DNA of 39,988 bases from Domibacillus robiginosus (GCF_000966195.1 NZ_LAHL01000044.1:1-39988); one strand, 5' to 3'. Positions 7,678-17,472 are shown, counted from the stretch's first letter. Program-made: numbers and translations. Notes: generated by a model not told the origin, from the letters alone.

Positions 7678-8921
7678 GCTGCTGCTCCTTCCTCCGACCC
7701 AATGATCAGGACATCTACTTCATCACCTTTTTGGAATCCGCGCGTGCCGCCCGGCAGTACGATAAACGCGTTTCCTCTTGCAATTGATGTGACCGAGTTT
7801 GATTTATTAAACCCTGCCGAGCTGACCACCGCGCCTGATGGCGTGGATGTATAGACGGCCCGAACGAACCGGTTAAACGGATTTGGCTTTTTAACATCTT
7901 CCGCCAGTACTGCTTTTTCATAAGGCAAATACGGACGGACGCTCCCCATCATAGAAAGAAGCGCGGGACGTACAAAAAGCTCAAAGCCTACAAAGCAGGC
8001 GGATGGGTTTCCAGACAAGCCAAACAAAAAAGTATCCCGCACATGAGCAACTGTTGTAACGCTGCCAGGGCGCATCTGTACTTTATTAAATAACACCTCA
8101 GCTCCGAGACGGGCGTACACAGCCGGCAAGAAATCAAAATCACCTACCGATACTCCACCCGTTGTGATGACGGCATCACATTCATCAACTGCTGCTTTTA
8201 CCATATCAAAGCAGGCATCCTCATCATCGGGAAGCGAACCAAGCAGCCGGCACTCTATGCCCATTCGTGCCAGCTGAGCGGCAATCATAGGACCATTCGA
8301 GTTGCGGATTTTCCCTGGCGCAAGCGGCTCATGAACGTCAACAAGCTCGGTGCCTGTTGCCAGCAGCCCGACGACCGGCTTTTTCGCTACACGCACCTGT
8401 GCGTACCCGAATGTTGCCAGGACAGCGATAACGCCAGGCTGGATAAAAGTGCCGGCTTCGACGATGATCTCTCCTTCCTGTGCGTCTTCTCCTCTTAATG
8501 ACACGTTTTCAAGTGGTTCAAATGGCTTGCGAATAGTGAATGTGTCGTCTTTGATCACTGTCTGCTCCAGCATCACAACAGCATCCGCGCCTTTTGGCAG
8601 CGGCGCCCCGGTCATGATACGAACCGCTTCTCCCGTGCCGACTGTATGCGGCGACACAGCTCCTGCGCCAATGTGATCAATGACGCGAAACGTAATACGC
8701 GACTCGCCAGAGGCGCCTTTTGTGTCGGCGGAGCGGACGGCAAATCCGTCATACGGAGAACGATCAAACGGGGGCACATCGTGACTGGCTCGAACCGGCT
8801 CCGCTAAAATCCGTCCGTATGCTTCATGGAGCGGCACCGTTTCTTCTGTTAAATGTGTCACCCGTTTCATCACTCTCTCAATTGCTTCTTTTACTGCAAT
8901 CGGCTGTCGCTTTTCAACCAT
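7662..8921 (-). CDS. moeA: Molybdopterin molybdenumtransferase MoeA
   Basis: The 419-residue protein has the MoeA domain order. An N-terminal lobe contains PPFDRSPYDGFAV. The MogA-like catalytic domain has the conserved TTGGVSVGDFDFLPAV and FGLSGNPSACFVGFELFV segments, and a C-terminal beta-barrel domain follows (to about residue 419). It inserts molybdate into adenylated molybdopterin. It is the promoter-proximal gene of the minus-strand moa cluster and is divergent from moaC across a 68-base gap, which must hold both promoters. Confidence 0.96.
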   Translation of the reverse strand: MVEKRQPIAVKEAIERVMKRVTHLTEETVPLHEAYGRILAEPVRASHDVPPFDRSPYDGFAVRSADTKGASGESRITFRVIDHIGAGAVSPHTVGTGEAVRIMTGAPLPKGADAVVMLEQTVIKDDTFTIRKPFEPLENVSLRGEDAQEGEIIVEAGTFIQPGVIAVLATFGYAQVRVAKKPVVGLLATGTELVDVHEPLAPGKIRNSNGPMIAAQLARMGIECRLLGSLPDDEDACFDMVKAAVDECDAVITTGGVSVGDFDFLPAVYARLGAEVLFNKVQMRPGSVTTVAHVRDTFLFGLSGNPSACFVGFELFVRPALLSMMGSVRPYLPYEKAVLAEDVKKPNPFNRFVRAVYTSTPSGAVVSSAGFNKSNSVTSIARGNAFIVLPGGTRGFQKGDEVDVLIIGSEEGAAAWELN

Positions 8922-8989
8922 TCTCTTTTCCTCGCTTTCTTTTTCCCATGCTATACTGAGAATTATCTATTACTTGAAAGGATGTTTAT

Positions 8990-9484
8990 ATGTCTGAATT
9001 CACGCATTTTAATGAGCAGGGACGCGCTAAAATGGTGGATGTTTCCGAGAAAGCAGAAACGGTCCGTCTTGCTGTCGCTCATTCCTCCATTGAAGTAAAC
9101 CAATCCATTTATGAGCAGATCACACAAGGTACAAATAAAAAAGGGGATGTTTTTGCGGTTGCTCAAGTAGCCGGCATCATGGCCGCTAAACAAACCTCTT
9201 CGATTATTCCTATGTGTCACCCTATTCCTTTAACCGGTGTTAATATCACGTTCCATTGGGAAGTAGACGAAGCAGCCGGCCGCTTTGTTGTATTCATTGA
9301 GGCAGAAGCGAAAACAAAGGGTGTAACCGGTGTTGAGATGGAGGCATTAACTGCCGCTTCAGCCGCTGCTCTCACTATTTACGATATGTGTAAAGCATCC
9401 GGGAAAGAAATGGTGATCGGCCCAACGTATTTGCAGACAAAGTCAGGCGGAAAAAATGGGGACTACGAACGCGGCCGCAGTTAA
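8990..9484 (+). CDS. moaC: Cyclic pyranopterin monophosphate synthase MoaC
   Basis: The 164-residue protein has the MoaC signatures [29 protein letters not shown] and LTIYDMCKA. It converts 3',8-cyclo-GTP made by MoaA into cyclic pyranopterin monophosphate. A good AAAGGATG ribosome site sits five bases before the ATG. Unlike the other Moco genes here it is on the plus strand, divergent from moeA and convergent with moaB. No clear terminator follows it. Confidence 0.96.
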   Translation: MSEFTHFNEQGRAKMVDVSEKAETVRLAVAHSSIEVNQSIYEQITQGTNKKGDVFAVAQVAGIMAAKQTSSIIPMCHPIPLTGVNITFHWEVDEAAGRFVVFIEAEAKTKGVTGVEMEALTAASAAALTIYDMCKASGKEMVIGPTYLQTKSGGKNGDYERGRS

Positions 9485-9542
9485 GCGGCCTCCCCTCTCC
9501 CTCTCTACCATCGATTGAAAAACTCTACACTTTCATATCCCT

Positions 9543-10043
9543 TTATTTTCTAACTTCATGAAGCAGATGTGCCGCTTCCGGCAAAATCAACTTCCGCACG
9601 GCAAGATCCACTGCACCGCGCGAGCCCGGCAGAGCAAAAAGCAATTTTCCACCTTTAACAGTTCCAGCTACAGCTCTTGATAACATTGCTTTTGTGCCAA
9701 TATCTTCTGTTAAACTCAAATAACGGAAAAATTCCCCGAATCCAGGAATTTCCTTTTGGAGCATTGGTTTTACCGTTTCAATGGTGATATCACGGGGTGC
9801 AATACCGGTTCCGCCTGTTACAATAATCATATCAATCTGTTCGTCTTCAAGCCAATTCTCAATCACCGCACCTACTGCTTTCTGTTCATCAGGCACGACA
9901 TCATAATGAACGATTTGATGTCCATTCTCTTTCAAAAGAGCCTGGATATGAGTACCACTTTTATCTGTTTCAACCGTTCGTGTGTCGCTCACAGTAAGAA
10001 CACCAGCTGAGAATGACGTTTCCTTCCCAAAATCGACTGACAT
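9543..10043 (-). CDS. moaB: Molybdopterin adenylyltransferase-like protein MoaB
   Basis: The 166-residue MoaB/MogA-fold protein has the conserved TGGTGIAPRDITIETVKP and FALPGSRGAVDLAV motifs. Family members adenylylate molybdopterin before metal insertion by MoeA. In Bacillus, which lacks a separate MogA, MoaB is assumed to do this. It lies 14 bases downstream of moeB in the same orientation, so the two are probably cotranscribed. Confidence 0.93.
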   Translation of the reverse strand: MSVDFGKETSFSAGVLTVSDTRTVETDKSGTHIQALLKENGHQIVHYDVVPDEQKAVGAVIENWLEDEQIDMIIVTGGTGIAPRDITIETVKPMLQKEIPGFGEFFRYLSLTEDIGTKAMLSRAVAGTVKGGKLLFALPGSRGAVDLAVRKLILPEAAHLLHEVRK

Positions 10044-10057
10044 TTCTTCTGTCCCCC

Positions 10058-11077
10058 TCAGCTGAAAAGCTGGTTATATATTTTTAAAGCCTGTTTGATA
10101 TCCTGCATTCCATGAAAAAATAAACGCCCATTTTGGAATAAAACAATTCTGTGTTCCCCAAATGTAATCTGTAAAAAATAAGGTGTCCGCTTATGTTTTA
10201 ATTGCTGCTTTTCGGCTATTCTCTCCCCGTCTTCAAGCGTCAGCGTCCGGCCGGCGCCTGGTGTCAGTTGAACGGTATCACGGCCGCACAACAAAGCTGC
10301 CTTTGTTTCGTCTGACTGACTCAGGGCCGGATACGTGCGTTCCGCTCCGCACGACGGGCAGTCCGACCGCTTCATTTTTTTCACACCGAATGCATGCTTT
10401 TCATTTGTCCATGCATCAATCCGCAGCATATCACGCCGCATAGAATCAGCGTTACCTGTTAACCATTTCAGTGCTTCAGCGCACTGAAAAGCCGCGGTTA
10501 TATAGACAGCCGGCGCAATCACCCCTGCTGTGTCACATGTTTCAGCAGAAGAGGGAAGCACGGGCAACAGACACCGAAAGCAAGGGCCTTCTTCAGGAAT
10601 AAACGGCATAACGACACTTGTTGCCCCGACGCACGCTCCATAGATCCAGGGAATGCCGTGCTTAACACTTGCATCATTGATAACAAGACGTGTTTCAAAG
10701 TTATCCGTTCCGTCAATCAGCAGATCGCTTCGCTGCGCCAGCCATTCAATGAGCGCTGCGTCCGCATGGTCCATCCAGGTTTCCACCACAACCTCGCTAT
10801 TCACAGCCGCAAGACGATTTTTTGCCGCTTCCACTTTCGGCATCATATCGCGCGCATCTGCTTCTGTGTAAAGCGGCTGCCTGTGCAGGTTGGATATTTC
10901 CACATAATCACGATCGACGAGCAGCAGCCGGCCGACACCTGCCCGAGCCAGCGTGTCCGCCGCAGCGGAACCGAGTGCTCCGCAACCAACAATTGCTACA
11001 GTCGACTGTGCTAGCCCTTCCTGGCCTTTTGTGCCGATCGGATAAAATTTTTGCTGCTTCGCAAACCGGTTTTCCAT
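10058..11077 (-). CDS. moeB: Molybdopterin-synthase adenylyltransferase MoeB (ThiF family)
   Basis: The 339-residue E1-like protein has the nucleotide-binding motif VAIVGCGALGSAAADTLARA and DRDYVEISNLHRQ with the arginine-containing motif. LIDGTDNFETR and two zinc CxxC pairs (CFRC and CPSC) follow. A C-terminal extension of roughly 100 residues replaces the rhodanese domain of some homologues. It adenylates the C-terminal glycine of MoaD. ThiF-type function for thiamine is possible, but the Moco neighbourhood favours MoeB. A GGGAGG ribosome site precedes the ATG. It heads the moeB-moaB pair. Confidence 0.93.
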   Translation of the reverse strand: MENRFAKQQKFYPIGTKGQEGLAQSTVAIVGCGALGSAAADTLARAGVGRLLLVDRDYVEISNLHRQPLYTEADARDMMPKVEAAKNRLAAVNSEVVVETWMDHADAALIEWLAQRSDLLIDGTDNFETRLVINDASVKHGIPWIYGACVGATSVVMPFIPEEGPCFRCLLPVLPSSAETCDTAGVIAPAVYITAAFQCAEALKWLTGNADSMRRDMLRIDAWTNEKHAFGVKKMKRSDCPSCGAERTYPALSQSDETKAALLCGRDTVQLTPGAGRTLTLEDGERIAEKQQLKHKRTPYFLQITFGEHRIVLFQNGRLFFHGMQDIKQALKIYNQLFS

Positions 11078-11195
11078 TTTCCCGCTTCCTCCCTGACGCT
11101 TTTCCCATCTTCATAGATACATGACTGTATACTTTTAACAGCTTTGCTTGATTCTTTTATTTTACCATACTCTTTTTCTTTCCGCGCACCCAGAC

Positions 11196-11243
11196 AAAAG
11201 GACAAAGGCGTCTCGCAACACGCGAAACACCTTTATCCTTTTG
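11196..11243 (-). terminator. Terminator of the chemoreceptor gene
   Basis: The arms AAAAGGACAAAGGCGT (11196-11211) and ACACCTTTATCCTTTT (11227-11242) pair over 16 positions with a short loop. The downstream arm, read on the minus strand, ends in CCTTTTGTCTG. The hairpin overlaps the chemoreceptor stop codon. Confidence 0.75.
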
Positions 11244-13383
11244 ACAGTGTAAATTTATCAATGGCCCTTTGAAGTGTATCAACAACGAGGGAGCTTTGCT
11301 CTGAATCAAAACGAACTTCTTTAATCAGCTCAGCCATTTTCCCTGCCGACCCGTCCACCTGCTCGACTGTCTGCGCATTTTGTTCATTGATTACCGCCAT
11401 GTTTCCAATGATCTCTTTCATTTGTTCTGTTACGTCCGGCTGCGAATCCGATGTTTGCGCCATAGCAACGAGCACATCTTGTACACTGTGTACAACCTCA
11501 ACACCGCTCGCTACTTCCTGGGTGCTGTCGTCAATAGCGGAACGGACCTGTGCAGAGCTATATTCAATTTGATCAAGCGTATCGCTAATTCCTTTTGTTG
11601 CACTTGTTGTTTGGTCAGCGAGCTTGCGGATTTCAAGCGCCACCACTCCAAAGCCTTTGCCATACTCTCCGGCCCGTGCTGCTTCAATGGCTGCATTTAA
11701 AGCGAGCAGGTTTGTCTGGTACGCAATTTCGTTAATCGTACCAACAATGCTGCTGATACTGCCGGATAACGATTCGAATTGATCCGTCATCACCATGGCA
11801 TCATTTACTTTCCGAACAATCCCATCCATTTTTTGATTGATGCCGCCAACTTCATTTTGCGCATGCTCAATTTGGTCAAACGACTGCTGCTCAAGTCCGG
11901 CCAGTGTATAACTGATTTGGTCTACCTGTCCCATCGCCTGCTTAACGTCTCTTACCTGCTGCTGAATAGCTTGAAGCATTTCACCCATTTGATCGATGAC
12001 GAGAATGGAATTCTGTTCAGCCAGGCTCGCTTTTCCACGAAGAGACTGGTTTGTTTCTTCTACATCTAAAGCCGCCGCTTTTACTTTTGCCATCAGCTCG
12101 TCCTGGCTGTCAATTAAGTTATTGACCCAGCGGCCAAGCGCGCCCGTTTCATCGTGAAATAAAAGCTTCGAGTCAAGCCGGCTTGTTAAGTCCCCGCCAC
12201 CTTCCGCAATTTCCCGGGTAATGTCTGTCATCTTTCTTAATCTTTCTATAATCGGCAGCAGGCTTCTCCGGTAAAAGACTGCTGAAGCCCCAGTCCCATA
12301 TCCCAAACCGATCATGACATCTACCCAGACTGGTATTCGAGGCATCATAGCAAGCGATTGCTGAAGCAAAATACCGATAAACAAAAACAACATAAACTGC
12401 CCAATGAGCCGCCAGCCGATAGACCGTGTACGATATACCTCCTCGAGATCTCCCTCACACATCATCCCCCATACATCCAGAGAGCCGGGCATTTGAAAAG
12501 TAACCCCTTTACCAATGACAGGAATATGCCGGTAGTCCGAATAGCCTGGAAACTCGACAAATAAATTGCTGCTGTTTTGAATGGTATTGGCCACACCCGG
12601 ATGCAGTTCGTTTGTAGCGGGGTCTGTGAAACGAATTTCAAATTCGGTATGGCGCTGAATACGCACAGTTCCCCAGTGCTTTGTATGAATACCGTCTTTT
12701 AAATTCTCTCCATGTGTAAAAGTCCGATCTTCAAAGCGACTTCGAGACAAAGCTGTTCCCGGCGCAACGGAAGAATCAAAAACCGATTTGGCCATAAACA
12801 AGTAATTATCTCCCGAGTCGGGATAAATGTGCCCGGCTTCTCGCTGAATTAAATCCCCGAGTACATCGTTTGGAATTCGCGCAGCAATCAACTGCGATGT
12901 GTTAGGCACCGGCTGCAAAAACAGCAGTGTCACTTCATCATGAAAAGAAGAGGAGCGAGGACCGATTACTTCCGTATCCGGATCGGCATAAGGCCCAAGT
13001 AGGAACGGCTTTTGCCGGCGAAAAGCTTCTGCAGCTGCCGGCTCGATTTTAGCGTTTACAGAACGCCCCGTATGTCCAGCGAAGGTTGAATGATCAATCG
13101 TATACATATCATTGATTATAAAAAGCTCTGTTATATAGCGATTTTTTTGCTTTTTTCTCAGCAAATATGTATCCAATTCTTCAGTTGAAAGACTTGTCCA
13201 CTCCTGTGCCATATGCTTTAGAAAAAACCATTGCTCTTCTGCCCATTCTCTCAACAGCATCATGCGTGTACGGGCAATGCCTTCAAATACTTCTTCTACT
13301 GAATATTTCGTACTCCTGTTTAAGCGGTATGACCACCAAAGAGGAAGCCCTTCACGCGCTCCAAGCCAGCCAAACATCTTCAT
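11233..13383 (-). CDS. Methyl-accepting chemotaxis protein with an N-terminal soluble sensor region
   Basis: The ATG at 13383 is chosen because GGTGAG lies five bases upstream; an earlier in-frame ATG at 13422 has no such site. The 716-residue product has a sensor region of about 320 residues with no membrane segment at its N-terminus. Two hydrophobic segments follow at about 326-345 and 351-372, then a HAMP-like linker. A long helical signalling domain carries the family hub [18 protein letters not shown] near residues 555-575, followed by [14 protein letters not shown]. It should signal to CheA/CheW. The ligand is unknown. Classical receptors have a periplasmic sensor between two TMs, so the topology here is unusual. 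Confidence 0.9.
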   Translation of the reverse strand: MKMFGWLGAREGLPLWWSYRLNRSTKYSVEEVFEGIARTRMMLLREWAEEQWFFLKHMAQEWTSLSTEELDTYLLRKKQKNRYITELFIINDMYTIDHSTFAGHTGRSVNAKIEPAAAEAFRRQKPFLLGPYADPDTEVIGPRSSSFHDEVTLLFLQPVPNTSQLIAARIPNDVLGDLIQREAGHIYPDSGDNYLFMAKSVFDSSVAPGTALSRSRFEDRTFTHGENLKDGIHTKHWGTVRIQRHTEFEIRFTDPATNELHPGVANTIQNSSNLFVEFPGYSDYRHIPVIGKGVTFQMPGSLDVWGMMCEGDLEEVYRTRSIGWRLIGQFMLFLFIGILLQQSLAMMPRIPVWVDVMIGLGYGTGASAVFYRRSLLPIIERLRKMTDITREIAEGGGDLTSRLDSKLLFHDETGALGRWVNNLIDSQDELMAKVKAAALDVEETNQSLRGKASLAEQNSILVIDQMGEMLQAIQQQVRDVKQAMGQVDQISYTLAGLEQQSFDQIEHAQNEVGGINQKMDGIVRKVNDAMVMTDQFESLSGSISSIVGTINEIAYQTNLLALNAAIEAARAGEYGKGFGVVALEIRKLADQTTSATKGISDTLDQIEYSSAQVRSAIDDSTQEVASGVEVVHSVQDVLVAMAQTSDSQPDVTEQMKEIIGNMAVINEQNAQTVEQVDGSAGKMAELIKEVRFDSEQSSLVVDTLQRAIDKFTLSKG

Positions 13384-13766
13384 TTCTCTCACCACTTTCT
13401 TGAATGTAATAAAACATGACACGAGTTAGATATAAAAGTTATTATATTCTGAACGTTCCCTGTATTCAAGACTTTTTTACTAAAAAAGGACGATAAAAAC
13501 AAAGAAAGCCAGATAAATTTTGTGAATTTACCTGACAATTGGATTAGATTTTCTATTGTATTTTTGTTTCGTTCAACTAGTTATCGATGGCGATAAGGAA
13601 GGTGGGAGTGCCTGCAAGTGTGCATATTAAAGATGAAGTGCTGTTGCTCTGATTGCCGTTATGACCACCTGTATCTTTTGACCCTTTTGCTGAACCAATC
13701 CCCTAATACCATCTATTTCAATATAAAATCTCTTCAAAAAGCGAAATAATCTATACCCGTTTCCGA
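13384..13766. other. Intergenic region without a recognised gene
   Basis: These 383 bases separate the chemoreceptor and the AraC-type gene. They are AT-rich next to the chemoreceptor start, where its promoter should lie, and more mixed from about 13580 on. I found no convincing ORF with a ribosome site, no tRNA and no clear terminator for the AraC gene. Confidence 0.5.
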
Positions 13767-14639
13767 TTATTCAAAAGATAAATTAACCGGCTCATCAGCT
13801 AAAAATCCTTCTATATTTATTGCAGTAGATTCCGTTTTTTCATCCACTTCCTCAAAAGAAAACTGATCCACAAAGACCCGCCCCCCACCTGACAGCAGCA
13901 CGCCAAATGCAATAACGGCGCTGTTTTCAGGCACATCGAGTACGACGGTATAATGATTCCAGGTCGTAGTTCCCTTAATCGGCCGATTGCTCATATTGTC
14001 AAATTGCAGTACATCATCTGAAGCACTGTCTATACGCATCCATAAACCCGCAAACCCTTCTACATTTTGGGTTTGGATAAAGCATGACAGCTTTAATCGT
14101 TTCCCCCGGTAACGGTCCGCTTTAAACTGCTGCATCATTGTTGCAAATTCCCCCGGGTCCTGAACCGTTTTTGAGCTCAAATAACCGGACGCTTTTCCAG
14201 TGTGAACAACTTTTCGGTCTACCCCCATCTCGTAATTAAACGGGTGGCTCCCGCTTAAAAACCATCCATCCATTTGTTGCTCCATCTTTTTTCCCTCCTC
14301 TTTTTGAATAATTTGTCTCATTGTTTTGCGGTATCGTCCCGGCGGTAATCCGTAAGCGCGCTTGAAAACGCGTGTGAAAACTTCCTGTGATTCAAAGCGA
14401 TAGAACAGGGCAATATCTAAAATTCTTTCATTTGTATGAAGAAGCGCGGCAGCCGCATGTGCTAGCCGTCTTATCTTCACATAAGCGGCCGGTGACATGC
14501 CGACTTCCGTTTGAAAAATACGATGGAAATGATACATGGAAAAACCAGCAGCAGCAGCTATTTCTTCGACGGTAAGGGTTTCGTTTAAATGTGATTCAAT
14601 CCAGTGCATCGACTGCTGAATCGACCACGTGTAATTCAC
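13767..14639 (-). CDS. AraC-family regulator with C-terminal beta-sandwich-like domain
   Basis: The GTG at 14639 is preferred because GGAGGTGATC lies just before it; an upstream ATG at 14663 has no good site. The 290-residue protein starts with a two-helix-turn-helix AraC domain (about residues 1-105). Key segments are VEEIAAAAGFSMYHFHRIFQ and LDIALFYRFESQEVFTRVFK, then GLPPGRYRK. The remaining 160 residues (from MEQQMDGWFLSG) are rich in beta structure and aromatic residues. They resemble a carbohydrate-binding or galactose-binding-like fold, possibly sensing a sugar. That reading is inference. No obvious target operon adjoins it. Confidence 0.85.
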   Translation of the reverse strand: MNYTWSIQQSMHWIESHLNETLTVEEIAAAAGFSMYHFHRIFQTEVGMSPAAYVKIRRLAHAAAALLHTNERILDIALFYRFESQEVFTRVFKRAYGLPPGRYRKTMRQIIQKEEGKKMEQQMDGWFLSGSHPFNYEMGVDRKVVHTGKASGYLSSKTVQDPGEFATMMQQFKADRYRGKRLKLSCFIQTQNVEGFAGLWMRIDSASDDVLQFDNMSNRPIKGTTTWNHYTVVLDVPENSAVIAFGVLLSGGGRVFVDQFSFEEVDEKTESTAINIEGFLADEPVNLSFE

Positions 14640-14711
14640 TCGATCACCTCCTCTTACAAGCATTGTATCAACTTATCAATTCCGTTTTTTGACTTTTTTT
14701 GCGACTTTCTC

Positions 14712-14742
14712 AAAAAAAAAGACCAGGCATTTGCACCTGGTC
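14712..14742 (-). terminator. Terminator of the ABC importer operon
   Basis: GACCAGG and CCTGGTC form a perfect stem with an eight-base loop. On the minus strand it is followed by nine T residues. It begins two bases after the stop codon of the substrate-binding protein. Confidence 0.92.
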
Positions 14743-14744
14743 TC

Positions 14745-15812
14745 TTATTTATACGGTCCAATCAGCTCGACCGCTTTTTCTGTAACGCTCGTATCAATTG
14801 CTTTATCAAAATCAAACTCGCCGCGGATCGCTCCGTTTTTCTTATACATATCATATTGATGGCGAATGTCATCGACAAACATTTTTCCATCTGGATCCAG
14901 ACCTGTTACATACACTTCTTCCCACACGGCGGCATCTTTCAAAGAAGTATACTTGGTCATAATGTTAATGATCTCTTCCTTGCTCTCTTCTTTCTTAAAG
15001 GCATCGTTATAGTCGCGGACTCCTTTTAAATAAGCAGCCATAAAGCGCAGAGAAACATCCTTTTGTTCGTTAATAAACTGCGGCGAGCCGAGCACCATGG
15101 CAATTTGCGCTTTCGGTGCAAAATCGGTTGCATCACCGAAGCGGACATGAATACCTTCCGACATCCCCTGTGTAATGAGCGGTTCAATTTGAAGTGCCGC
15201 ATCAACGGAGCCATTCTCAATGGCCGCAAGCATATTGCCGAAGTCCGGCATTAAAACGAATTCCACGTCACTTTCCTTTAAGCCGGCGTGCTCAAGCATT
15301 TTTCGGAAGATATAATCATCAACCGCGTGCTCGGTGGACACGGCTACTTTTTTTCCTTTTAAATCGCTGTAATTTTTAATGTCATCCTTCCTGTCTGCGC
15401 CAATCACAAAAGTAAAATACGATTTCCCTTTTTCATTGTGCCCTTTGTCAGCGATGATTTTTACATCGATTCCTTGAGCAATGGCGTTAAAGAACGAGGC
15501 GGAAGAAACCCCTCCCGCAATATCTACTTCCCCGGATGCAAGAGCGGGAAGCATGTCATCACTGTTAGCAAAGGTCGCAAATTCCACTTCAATGTTGTAG
15601 TCCTCAAAATATCCTTTTTCATTGGCAATGTAAAACCCAGCACCGGATGCCGAACCGTCTTCTGCTATAATGACTTTTGTTTTTTCTTCCAAAGGAGCCA
15701 GATCACCGGATGGATTATTCTTGCTTACTTCATTCCCTACACTAGATGGTTTTTCTTCTCCACAGCCCGCTAAAAGGAACATAACACTTAACAATCCAAT
15801 CCACTTTTTCAT
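14745..15812 (-). CDS. ABC transporter substrate-binding lipoprotein (SsuA/TauA/NMT1 type)
   Basis: The start at 15812 is set by AAAGGAGC upstream and by the lipoprotein signal MKKWIGLLSVMFLLAGCGEE. Its LAGC box makes the Cys the lipidated residue. The mature part shows NMT1/SsuA-like features, including GYFEDYNIEVEFATFANSDD, ASGEVDIAGGVSSASFFNAI and the hinge segment LKGKKVAVSTEHAVDDY. Such proteins bind sulfonates, taurine, nitrate or pyrimidine thiamine precursors. Nothing adjacent decides which: there is no desulfonation gene and no visible TPP riboswitch. It is the last gene of a permease-ATPase-binding protein operon. Confidence 0.9.
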   Translation of the reverse strand: MKKWIGLLSVMFLLAGCGEEKPSSVGNEVSKNNPSGDLAPLEEKTKVIIAEDGSASGAGFYIANEKGYFEDYNIEVEFATFANSDDMLPALASGEVDIAGGVSSASFFNAIAQGIDVKIIADKGHNEKGKSYFTFVIGADRKDDIKNYSDLKGKKVAVSTEHAVDDYIFRKMLEHAGLKESDVEFVLMPDFGNMLAAIENGSVDAALQIEPLITQGMSEGIHVRFGDATDFAPKAQIAMVLGSPQFINEQKDVSLRFMAAYLKGVRDYNDAFKKEESKEEIINIMTKYTSLKDAAVWEEVYVTGLDPDGKMFVDDIRHQYDMYKKNGAIRGEFDFDKAIDTSVTEKAVELIGPYK

Positions 15813-15825
15813 TCGTCTGCTCCTT

Positions 15826-16605
15826 TCATTCTCTCGATCCCTGTACTTCGTCCTGCAGGTGCTGCCATATTTTCGAAAACGCAGCGGCCATTTCGGGGTG
15901 GGACCGAATGTCTTCCAGTTTTCTTGGTCTCGGCAGATCAATGCGGACATCAGCGGCAATACGACCAGGCTGTGCACTCATTAAAAGTACCCGGTCACTT
16001 AAATACAGCGCCTCGTCGATACTGTGCGTAATGAAAAGAACCGTTTTCTTTGTTTCAGACCAGATCGACAGCAGCTCTTCCTGCAAAATAAACCGATTTT
16101 GTTCATCAAGCGCTCCAAACGGCTCATCCATCAGTAGAATTTCAGGGTCATTCGCGAAAGCTCTGGCAATGCTGACACGCTGTTTCATCCCGCCGGATAA
16201 TTCTTTCGGATACATTTTCGCAAACTTTTCCAGCCCGACTTTCGTCAGAAAATACTGTGTTTTTTCTTTCACATATGCTTTTGGTAAATGGCGCATATTT
16301 AAACCAAAAGCGACGTTTTCTTCTACTGTCAGCCAGGGCAGCAGGCCCTTTTCTTGAAATACCATTGACTGGCTGGGACGGTCTTTTCCACTTCTTTGAA
16401 TCTCAAAGCGACCGGCACTTTGTTTTTCCAGGCCGGCAATAATACGGAGCAGCGTCGTTTTCCCACAGCCGCTCGGCCCAACCAGACACACAAATTCTCC
16501 TTCTGCGATATCGATAGAAATTCTTTCAATCGCCGTCGTACTCCCTTGTTTCTTATAAAATACTTTGGTCAGCTCACGTATCGCTATTTTCGGCTGCCCG
16601 CTCAT
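15826..16605 (-). CDS. ABC transporter ATP-binding protein (SsuB/TauB type)
   Basis: The 259-residue ATPase has Walker A GPSGCGKTT, Q-loop VFQEKGLLPW, signature LSGGMKQRVSIARAF, Walker B ILLMDEPFGALD and the switch His in LFITHSIDEALYLSD. It energises import by the permease 4 bases upstream in the operon, and the binding protein follows 13 bases downstream. The QEKGLLPW loop is typical of the nitrate/sulfonate/taurine importer subfamily. Confidence 0.94.
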   Translation of the reverse strand: MSGQPKIAIRELTKVFYKKQGSTTAIERISIDIAEGEFVCLVGPSGCGKTTLLRIIAGLEKQSAGRFEIQRSGKDRPSQSMVFQEKGLLPWLTVEENVAFGLNMRHLPKAYVKEKTQYFLTKVGLEKFAKMYPKELSGGMKQRVSIARAFANDPEILLMDEPFGALDEQNRFILQEELLSIWSETKKTVLFITHSIDEALYLSDRVLLMSAQPGRIAADVRIDLPRPRKLEDIRSHPEMAAAFSKIWQHLQDEVQGSRE

Positions 16606-16609
16606 CCTG

Positions 16610-17416
16610 TCACCTCCATGGAAGTAGTTTTTTTTGCAGCCCCCGCAGCAGCAAAGAAAAAAGATAGCCGAAAAAGGAGATTAAAATCAGTCCGACAAAC
16701 ATGTCTTTAAGTAAAAATGCATTGTAGGATGTCCAAATTAAGTAGCCTATTCCCGAGCGGGCTCCCATCATTTCAGCTGCCACAATGGTCAATAAAGCAA
16801 TCGCCTGCCCCATTTGAATTCCTTCAAGCATAAATGGAAGCGAGCCGGGCAGAGCAATTTTCAAAAAGAAGTCTTTGCGACTGGCTCCGTAGTTTTTTGC
16901 CACATCCAGGTACATTGAATCAATAGAAAGCACACCCGCGGCTGTATTGATTACGACCGGAAAAAAAACACTCCCCGCAATCGTCACAACTTTTGACGTT
17001 TCACCAATACCAAACAGGATTAGAATAATTGGCAGCAACGCCAATGTGGGGATGGGCATAAGCGCCATAATAAGAGGAGAAAGAAAATGCCTGATTGGTG
17101 CATATAAGCCCATAAACAGACCGAGGATAATACCAGGAACTGCTCCAAGCAAAAATCCCGCTAGGATACGGAACAACGAAATTTGAATGTGCTCGAACAA
17201 TTCACCGCTCACCGTAAGTTCAACAAACGCAGTTGCGATTGTAGTCGGCGGTGGAAAAAAACGGGCATCCATTAAGCCGCTTCGAGATAAAAATTCCCAG
17301 ATAAGCAAGAGAAAAAGGGGAGAAAAAATAGTCAAAGCTGTTTTGGCCCTTTGCCGATTTCGTTCTTTTTTCCATTCCTGTTTTTCAGTTTCAACCGGAT
17401 TGTGTAAAATTTTCAT
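16610..17416 (-). CDS. ABC transporter permease (SsuC/TauC type)
   Basis: The ATG at 17416 follows GAGGTGGTGAAC; an in-frame GTG at 17425 sits inside the ribosome site. The 268-residue protein has six or so membrane helices. The EAA-type cytoplasmic loop that docks to the ATPase is visible as YLDVAKNYGASRKDFFLKIALPGSLPF. It forms the channel of the importer and is the first gene of the operon. Confidence 0.92.
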   Translation of the reverse strand: MKILHNPVETEKQEWKKERNRQRAKTALTIFSPLFLLLIWEFLSRSGLMDARFFPPPTTIATAFVELTVSGELFEHIQISLFRILAGFLLGAVPGIILGLFMGLYAPIRHFLSPLIMALMPIPTLALLPIILILFGIGETSKVVTIAGSVFFPVVINTAAGVLSIDSMYLDVAKNYGASRKDFFLKIALPGSLPFMLEGIQMGQAIALLTIVAAEMMGARSGIGYLIWTSYNAFLLKDMFVGLILISFFGYLFSLLLRGLQKKLLPWR

Positions 17417-17472
17417 GTTCACCACCTCTTCTTACCAATAATATGCATGGTTTGAAAAGTGTGTTCCACTGC

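Noticed and set aside
13577-13710. A minus-strand open stretch (GGHNGNQSNSTSSLICTLAG) between the chemoreceptor and AraC genes
   Set aside because: It has no ATG, GTG or TTG start and an upstream TAG, so it cannot be shown to be a gene.
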